A DNA stretch of 64,000 nucleotides, from contig CM046836.1 in the NCBI GenBank assembly GCA_025618425.1, positions 22,859,981 to 22,923,980 of the forward strand, read 5' to 3'. The notes beneath the pieces are model-generated. The model made no database searches, was not told the DNA's origin, and worked only from the letters and a program-made list of their open reading frames with translations. Origin of the DNA: Heliocidaris tuberculata. Its lineage: Eukaryota > Echinodermata > Echinoidea > Camarodonta > Echinometridae. Positions 57,947 through 64,000 of this stretch are shown here, piece by piece (position 1 is the stretch's first letter; each line of letters begins with the position of its first letter). The translations under genes were made by a program, and so were the position numbers.

Positions 57947-60900
57947 CTGTAGGAAAAGGGAGAGAGAGAGAGATTAAAAAAAATCAATATTATCACAACT
58001 ACAGGAACACATGAATTGTCACTGATTTCGCGAACCGACGTACATGTATCTCCTGACTTAAACCTATCCGCATACGTCAGTTCGCGAAACCAGTGACGAA
58101 ATATAAACCACAGAGGGCTTGACAAAGGAGTCAAGGGGGAAATGATACTGAAAAATGCACAAATGACTCCAAACATTTAAATATCATTCCAATTTGAGAT
58201 ACAGTAGTCTGTAGAAGCACAACTCTTCATTTTTGAATTTTGATAATATTCTTTTGATTTCCCATCCAACTGAAAAGTATGTGAAATAGCAGGCATTGGC
58301 ACGTAGTTTAGTCTGATGTATCTAGAGTCTATTGCAAAATACATCCCAACAAATCAAAGCAAGTCCCAAACAATTATGTGAATTTTCAGTTGCAAATAAT
58401 AACAGCCGTTTACAATGCAAGTGGCCCCTGATCAAATTCCAAGGACACAGAACTACTTTAGCAGTGCACAATCTTTACACCTAATTTTAAAAAAAGATGC
58501 TGGAAATCTTGTCCACTTAAAAAGAACAGATATGTGGAATTAAAGGGAATAAAATGAAGTTTAATTTATATTCTGATGATAATTGCATTTTATACTTACT
58601 TTTTTACTACTCCACAACACCGGCACAGGCAGATTATCAACCAGACATCTACAATTAACACACCACTTAGCTCCCTGAAAAGAAAGTTACGATGGTGAAA
58701 CTTAAAGGAAGAGAGAATGGATAATAATGTAGGCCTAATACATATATATTTTTGGTATTCATTGACATTAGGTAATCAGAAAAATCTGTTGGTTTAGTAG
58801 AGTTTTTAAACAATTTCAGTGTTGTCGCTAAAAGATAGACCCCGCGTTCAGACTATCCCCCCTTTAGCGGGAGAAGGGGGAGAGATCTTATCTTTTTTAC
58901 AACCGAGCGTCCATACTATGTTCGAATCCCCCGCTAGCCGCGGGACACATCACGACTGTCTGTGCATTAGGTTCTTTGTCTCCACTTTTCGCGCATGCGC
59001 ACTTATGATAAAAACAGGTGCGAGATATCGGATTACGAGCCAAGGTCGCTCTCCCATCCAAAAACCCAACATGTTTGGGGAGAGAGGGGGAGACGGGGAG
59101 ACGGGGAGAAGGCGAGCGTATTCACTATGCGTTTGCCGGGGATGTCCCGCTTAGCGGGACATCCCCCGCTAAACGGAGGATAGTCTGAACGCGGGGATAG
59201 TCAGAGGTAGTTATTAACTACCTCCAGGAGAGTACATCTTTTGGATGGAAAGCGCACTGCCTAAGACTTGTCAGTCATAAAACAAAACCTGTATAAGAAT
59301 TTTTCTGTTTAGGGGAATCTGCAGATGGTGTGATACAACAAACTGAAATTGAGCAGAAGAAACATTTATGATTACAACTTTTAAAAAATCATATATATAT
59401 CTCTTTCCTTTGTCTAATTTCTTCAAACTATCACCAATCTGCTTCTTTGATTTTTTTCTGCTTTCACACAAATCAAATTATTACACAGGTTGGATTGCCC
59501 TCTAATGCAGGGACCATCCAGATCCCGAAGGCAATGGGTTAACTAATGACTTGTCCTAATTTCACTACCGTCACAGGGGGATGTTTCATAAAGCTGTTCG
59601 TAAAGTTACGCATGACTTTACGAACGATTAAAGTGTACCAATCACCTGAAAAAACAATTAGTGTACAGCTAGAAAGTATAAAATCCACCTCAAAGAACTT
59701 AGTCTGGTATTCTATAGGTCAAAGTTAATGAGTATGAAGGAAATAAAGGATAACATGAAAATGCTCGCGCGGAACCGAACTCCGAGTTGGGTCCCACGCG
59801 AGCCTTTATCTTGGCAAGCGCGTACGGCTGCGTCGAGTAGTCTACTCACGAGTCGCTTTTACGCTTATAGAGAGTGTAATTGAAATTGCAATATCTCTTT
59901 ATAGAATTAATATTTGAAACCCATATATTGAATATAGTATAACGACATGAAACCTCTAACATACAAAGCAAACTTATTTTTGGTGATTGGTACCCTTTAA
60001 ATATGACAAGCTAAATGGGATGCTCAATAATTTTTAACTGCATCGACTAAAGTTGAACTGTGCATATGTATATTAACATTCTTATTATGACAAACAATTT
60101 TTAATGCAAAGTATATTTTTGACAATACCGGTAATTTAATTGAGGTTATTGGAAATTACAGTTACACTTTATTAAAACATCAGGAAAAAAATGTGGGCAT
60201 CCTATCTGGCACTTCATATTCAAGTCGTTCGTAAAGTCATGCGCAACTTTACGAACAGCTTTATGAAACACCCCCTGGTATTAAACATAGCTTTCAGAAT
60301 ATGGCCCCCGCTTTGAAGGAAAGATAAGAAATCAAAAGTTCATATTCAGCTCACCTTCCTTCCTCGTATCTGAGTGGGTTCATCAATCTGTCCTCCATAT
60401 AATGGATGACGGTTCCCCCCAATACACAGGTACAGATGAAACAACCAATGAGATGTACTACAGCTACTAATCTCCACCAACTTTTCTCTGAAAGGAAAAG
60501 CAGAAAATGAATGAACATTAATAGTTTTGTAATTGTTGATGCAACATAAACTGTATTCAACAATTTACACACACCACAGTATACTAAATAAATGTGTATC
60601 GTTTCAAATGTTGAAGGGTATACGTTGTAAAGCCCAAACACATTATTACTATTACTTGAATACTATTATAACTTGACATAGTTTTGTTAATACCATTGCT
60701 ACTTTGAGTCATCTTATCTTATTCCTCCTCTTCCTCCTCTTTTTCTATTTTCTTTCATCCTCCCCCTCTTTTTCTTCCAAATGCTTCTTTCTCCTTCTTC
60801 TTTTTCTCCTTGACACACTTTCCATTTTCTCATTCATCATCTAATGAACATGTCTTCATGAGAAAAAAATATATTGACATGAGTTTCTATTTTAATCAAG

Positions 60901-61557
60901 GAATGATTGCTGCTTTATTCTGATCATTTTCCAAATGTTAATATTCATCTAGCACCAATACTCACCCACTACATCAGCATTCCACACAATCGAGAAACAG
61001 AGTGCGGCAGGTATGAGATACACAGGCTGTTGAGATTTTTTAAAAAGGTACAATTATCTGTTGGAGAGTTCAAATTTCAACTCAAATCAACATGTAGTTT
61101 ATAAGCAACATTTTTTTTAAAGTAGAAAAGTTGACTTTTTGGCGTACAGTTTAGATGACAATGGCATGAATGGCGACACTTCACATTTTAAGGTTGCTGT
61201 TGTTGTTTTATCATCTACATTGTTAGAGGACAACCTCAAAATAGTTGATCAGAATTTTAAAACGAAATACCTTCTAACTACAAAAGGATGTCCACTTTAT
61301 CATATTCTATTTCATTCTGAGAGGCAAAAATTTATTCTTATTTGGCTTTGTTTTGTCTCTCACCCTCATCCTTGGTGGAATTGAAATAACAAATTGTGCA
61401 CAAAAGTACACATGTATATGCTTATTTCAACATTACTGTGCATAAAAATATAAACTGATTTCAAAATTATCTCTAACCCATTAAAAGCATGTACAATTTT
61501 TTTTAAATTTCTGAAATTTTTACTCACCATCCACACATACGGATCTTGGTCATTAAT
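57823..61557 (-). CDS. TMEM220: TMEM220 homologue, five coding exons, 5' end missing
   Basis: Minus-strand exons: 61557-61528, 61026-60966, 60487-60355, 58674-58600, 57946-57823. Each has GT-AG borders, and phases fit (0, 1, 2, 2). The 140 residues read INDQDPYVWM, PVYLIPAALCFSIVWNADVV, E-KSWWRLVAVVHLIGCF through NPLRYEEGRELSGVLIVDVW, then a last hydrophobic segment ending FNHCTDMW. Human TMEM220 has the same order (VNDPDAEVW, YTIPAVL, HEEEGRELSG, a terminal HC motif). That protein is a small multi-pass membrane protein of unknown molecular role. Three or four hydrophobic segments are visible here. The first exon (signal-like helix ending LVQ in human) was not found and may lie beyond the window or in 61.6-64 kb. 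Confidence 0.88.
58015..58105. repeat. Hairpin GTCACTGATTTCGCGAAC in a TMEM220 intron
   Basis: GTCACTGATTTCGCGAACCGACGTA at the left and TACGTCAGTTCGCGAAACCAGTGAC at the right. About 25-bp arms, loop about 40 bp, richer in CpG than its surroundings. Confidence 0.88.
58600..58674 (-). CDS. TMEM220: TMEM220 exon (ELSGVLIVDVWLIICLCRCC)
   Basis: Acceptor TTTCTTTTCAG, donor AA|GTAAGTAT. 75 nt, phase 2 in and out. Completes EEGRELSG, then a Cys-rich membrane segment. Confidence 0.92.
58840..59196. mobile_element. GC-rich inverted-repeat element, CCCCGCGTTCAGACTATCC
   Basis: CCCCGCGTTCAGACTATCC and GGATAGTCTGAACGCGGGG are perfect 19-bp ends. Internal CCCCCGCTAGCCGCGGGACA and TGTCCCGCTTAGCGGGACATCC are also inverted. 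No conserved ORF. Lies in the TMEM220 intron between the exons at 60355 and 58674. Confidence 0.88.
59395..59507. mobile_element. Solo right end of MITE family C
   Basis: CTTTGTCTAATTTCTTCAAAC ... CTGCTTTCACACAAATCA ... GGTTGGATTGCCCTCTAA matches 47875-47979. The left half is missing or unrecognisable. Confidence 0.7.
59573..60283. mobile_element. Older palindromic element interrupted by a TTAA MITE
   Basis: AGGGGGATGTTTCATAAAGC...GTTCGTAAAGTTACGC at the left and GCGCAACTTTACGAACAGCTTTATGAAACACCCCC at the right. A family E element sits at 59628-60000, just inside the left arm, so that insertion is the younger one. Confidence 0.85.
59628..60000. mobile_element. TTAA-flanked MITE, family E
   Basis: TTAAAGTGTACCAATCACC ... 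GGTGATTGGTACCCTTTAA, 373 bp. It contains GGAACCGAACTCCGAGTTGG, also found at 31197. The TIRs are imperfect beyond about 40 bp. Confidence 0.88.
60355..60487 (-). CDS. TMEM220: TMEM220 exon (KSWWRLVAVVHLIG to RYEEG)
   Basis: Acceptor TTCCTTTCAG, donor AG|GTGAGC. 133 nt, phase 1 in and 2 out. It carries one membrane segment and the start of the EEGRELSG signature. Confidence 0.92.
60966..61026 (-). CDS. TMEM220: TMEM220 exon (PVYLIPAALCFSIVWNADVV)
   Basis: Acceptor ATCTCAACAG, donor G|GTGAGTATT. 61 nt, phase 0 in and 1 out. Hydrophobic segment. Confidence 0.85.
61528..61557 (-). CDS. TMEM220: TMEM220 exon (INDQDPYVWM), 30 nt
   Basis: Acceptor TTTTTCCTGCAG, donor ATG|GTGAGTAA. Phase 0 on both sides. 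Matches the NDPDAEVW block. Confidence 0.85.
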
Positions 61558-61559
61558 CT

Positions 61560-62176
61560 GCAGGAAAAAGGAGAAAGGACATAAATAATCTAAGTTATTC
61601 ACCTCTGCATGTAGGAAAGATAAAAAAGAGAATGGTTACATTCTTACAAAAATTTTGGAAATGTTGGCTATTTAGAAAAATTGGACAGATTTTCTCTTTT
61701 TATTCAATTACTGGAAATGAAACTACATGTAGTGTCACTGCCATTACGACAATGATTCAAGTTATTCAACAATGATTTCAAGCTACATCTTCTCCATATG
61801 GAATGCAAACCATTTTTTCCCTCTCATATAAGAGGTGTACTAACACAACCTTGGGCCCCTCTATTTTTGCACATGCTTACATGTATGCCCCCTCTGTCCA
61901 ATCTAATAGTCATCTTATTTGCTTTTGAATTTATTTTTTTTTAAACATAAATTTGTGGCAGCCACCCCCTACCCTCCCCCCCCCCCCCCCATTAAAAAAA
62001 AAAAAAAAAAATAGTTCTGGATCTGCTAGTACTGACTGCAAGCTAGATAAATGATCCTTGTTTTTAGGCACTATATACATTATGTTATGGGCCTGAACTC
62101 ACAATGTATTATAAATCTTCACCACATCCTAAATTTCTCATTCCCTATTGGCAACCAAAAGCATCAAAGTCAACAT
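61560..62176. other. Upstream of the TMEM220 exons, no first exon found
   Basis: Contains C-run and A-run at 61974-62011. No open exon matching the TMEM220 N-terminus was recognised. Confidence 0.3.
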
Positions 62177-62601
62177 TTAACCCTTTCAGGACAGGAATCA
62201 TTTAAGAGCTAAATTGATCACCTTTCATTCTTCAAATTGGCAACAATGATATTTTTCTTTTAGAGCTACATGGTTCTAATAAGGTGTGATGTCTTTGGAA
62301 ACAACATACATGGTTAGAAACTTTGTCCAGAAGATGACAAAATTGCCAATTTCGATAAAAAACAATGATTTTGAATCTCTCAATGTGTTGCCAATTTAAG
62401 GATTTTAAAGCTTACATGTGTATTCTTGTTTTTTAAATTCCCTACTATCAAACACAATATGGCCATGCAACAAAAATGGACACAGAGTGTGCAGAAATTT
62501 TTGCTCTTTCTACTCATGTATCTGGTCTATTTTTTAGAGCTCTGAATCAAAAGTTATTGAGCCAAACCACAAAATGTGGTCAATTGTCTTGAAAGGGTTA
62601 A
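62177..62601 (+). mobile_element. TTAA-flanked MITE, family A, copy 5
   Basis: TTAACCCTTTCAGGACAGG ... TGTCTTGAAAGGGTTAA, 425 bp, both ends intact. Same orientation as 15108. Of the five copies it has the cleanest ends. Confidence 0.92.
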
Positions 62602-62734
62602 ACACAAACAGTCGAAATACAGGCAAAATCAAGTCAGAATGATTCTCTTACATATGATTACTTTTTTAAAGGATATCTTTTTGTTCATCTTCATGTTCTA
62701 AAAGCAAAGAGCAAATCTCCTTTTTTTTTCCTTC

Positions 62735-62868
62735 ATATGTCCGACCATCAATAGTAAGGCCAGAGATCCTCTTGACGCCACCCCTTCTAGCTAGTCATAT
62801 GTCCTTCATATGTCCGACCATCAATAATAAGGCCAGAGATCCTCTTGACACCACCCCTTCTAGCTAGT
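62735..62868. repeat. Direct duplication, about 74-bp step
   Basis: TCATATGTCCGACCATCAAT...GGCCAGAGATCCTCTTGACGCCACCCCTTCTAGCTAGT occurs twice with three differences. The GAGATCCTCTTGACGCCACC block appears again, inverted, at 63253-63283. Confidence 0.9.
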
Positions 62869-63069
62869 TGTTGCTGCCATAAAATACGAATCCAGACCGA
62901 GCAATATATTAAAGGGTACCTGAGGCCTGAAAAATAATTTGTGTATAGTGGCTATAATTATATTCTAAAGGATTGATACCCTAATCACGCCGACGAGACC
63001 GACATCTACGAGACCGACAGCAGACCGAACAAAATAATACATTGCGCTTAATGGCCAAGAATCGGTCGG

Positions 63070-63290
63070 TTTATACCCCGGGGAGGGGGGGGGGGGGGAC
63101 TCAATATATTGGAAAGATGGGTATGTGCCGCTTTGACGACCCCCTTTTTTAACGGCCGATTGCCGTTCCCCTTCTAGTCGACGGATGGCAGGCTTGGTGA
63201 CGCCCTGAATGTTGTCTCGTAGAACCTTACGATGAACCATCCGTCGACTAGCTAGAAGGGGTGGCGTCAAGAGGATCTCTGGTCTTATCT
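63070..63290. repeat. Composite GC-rich repeat with a GTCGACGGATGG hairpin
   Basis: At 63075-63165 it resembles the left end of the element at 16219 (GTGCCGCTTTGACGACCCCC). From 63172, CTTCTAGTCGACGGATGG pairs with CCATCCGTCGACTAG at 63236-63251. It then runs into the inverted copy of the 62735 unit. Confidence 0.75.
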
Positions 63291-63671
63291 TAGACCGAAA
63301 ATTCTGTCTCTCGTTCGTTCGCTTTTCACTAAGAGACAGAAACGGTCGTACCACTCTGCTGTGCAAACTGACTACGCGCCGACGTGTAGTTGGAAAAAGT
63401 TGCAATTATTTGATTTTTCCTGAATTGGTTAGGCCGGCTCTACTATTTAAGGAATCGGTTCAACTTACCAATTTGACTGAATAATTCGTTTAAAGCTCCT
63501 TTTTCAGGTAATTCAGGGTCCAAGGTATTCTCCGTTTGAAAATCTTGCAGCTGTATTCAAACTGTTATTAGTGTGTAAGTCAATGTGTATTCCGTTTGCG
63601 CAGCAGAGTGATACGACCATTTCTGTCTCTAAGTGAAGAGCTAACGAACGTGAGACAGAATTTTCGGTCTA
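63291..63671. mobile_element. 9-bp-TSD TIR element, copy 3
   Basis: TAGACCGAAAATTC ... GAATTTTCGGTCTA, 381 bp. Flanked by GTCTTATCT at 63282-63290 and 63672-63680, a perfect 9-bp duplication. The internal region is inverted relative to the copies at 48243 and 48723. A 146-codon minus-strand frame running in from 62965 is a repeat artefact. Confidence 0.95.
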
Positions 63672-63680
63672 GTCTTATCT

Positions 63681-64000
63681 ATGCTTCAGTATGGCTCACA
63701 TACAACAATTAAGTATTATTAAAATAATCTTTGCAAATACGGGCCAAAAGGTGTATACTGATCTGATATCAGTAATGCTCACTTAACGATAAAGTTGAGT
63801 CTGGTCGGTCGATTACACAGTGGAAGTAACTTTCTCAGAGCAATTGGAAAAGGTGAATCATGGTCTACAATAAGAATTGGTGTATACTGTTAGGCTTTGG
63901 AATCATCAAAATGATAAGATATTGATCCAATCTTGCTGAAAAGCACATGCACTGCATACATAAAGTATGTTGCATGAATGTTCGGCCTGAACTCTTCAGC
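63681..64000. other. Window end, nothing recognised
   Basis: AT-rich, no exon or repeat supported. Confidence 0.3.

Noticed and set aside
60351..60641. The 96-aa ORF as a single-exon gene
   Set aside because: Only its C-terminal half (from 60487 down) is coding. The N-terminal part is intron sequence of TMEM220, as shown by the acceptor and the phase match to the exon at 60966-61026.
62965..63405. 146-codon minus-strand ORF
   Set aside because: It spans three different repeat units and the TIR of a MITE, so it is a chance reading frame.
1..64000. An undescribed multi-gene defence or biosynthetic system
   Set aside because: The only host genes supported are three unrelated eukaryotic genes with introns. 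Nothing suggests a functional cluster.

Overview
This is an intron-rich, AT-rich animal genome window. It is dense in non-LTR retrotransposons, palindromic non-autonomous DNA transposons (MITEs), microsatellites and long G/C homopolymers. The style (TTAA-flanked MITEs, foldback elements of about 150 bp, long introns, tRNA-derived SINE) suggests a marine invertebrate deuterostome, most likely an echinoderm such as a sea urchin. That placement is inference from repeat style, not proof.

Three host genes can be reconstructed at exon level. (1) 11759-13525 (+): a two-exon gene for a 379-aa type II membrane protein with a PF03407-like nucleotide-diphospho-sugar transferase domain. (2) 28869-45817 (-): a complete UBC9/UBE2I gene (SUMO-conjugating E2, 168 aa). 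It has seven coding exons joined by consistent GT-AG introns, including a 20-nt microexon. A possible leader exon and promoter lie near 49.7-50.1 kb. (3) 57823-61557 (-): a TMEM220 homologue, five coding exons (140 residues), lacking the first coding exon.

Layout: 1-360, tail of a Tx1/L1-like LINE (-); 470-600, tRNA-derived SINE; 1493-5278, decayed Tx1/L1-like LINE (+); 5480-8673, CR1/Jockey-like LINE (-) with one dinucleotide-slip frameshift, tail to tail with the first; 9.1-11.4 kb, palindromes and simple repeats; 11.7-13.5 kb, transferase gene; 13.6-28.8 kb, intergenic sequence with MITEs, microsatellites and an AG-rich tandem array, part of which may be UBC9 3' UTR; 28.9-45.9 kb, UBC9 with many MITEs in its introns; 46-57 kb, probable UBC9 leader intron, promoter and intergenic repeats; 57.3-61.6 kb, TMEM220; 61.6-64 kb, MITE cluster.

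The clearest unexplained structure is the MITE population. One TIR family (three copies) has 9-bp target-site duplications. Several TTAA-flanked families include two copies of exactly the same span (587 bp) and five copies of a family of about 420 bp. There are also many near-perfect foldbacks. No transposase for any of them is in the window. The three host genes do not form an operon and have no evident functional link. I found no CRISPR array, no functional tRNA or rRNA gene, and no sign of a novel multi-gene system.
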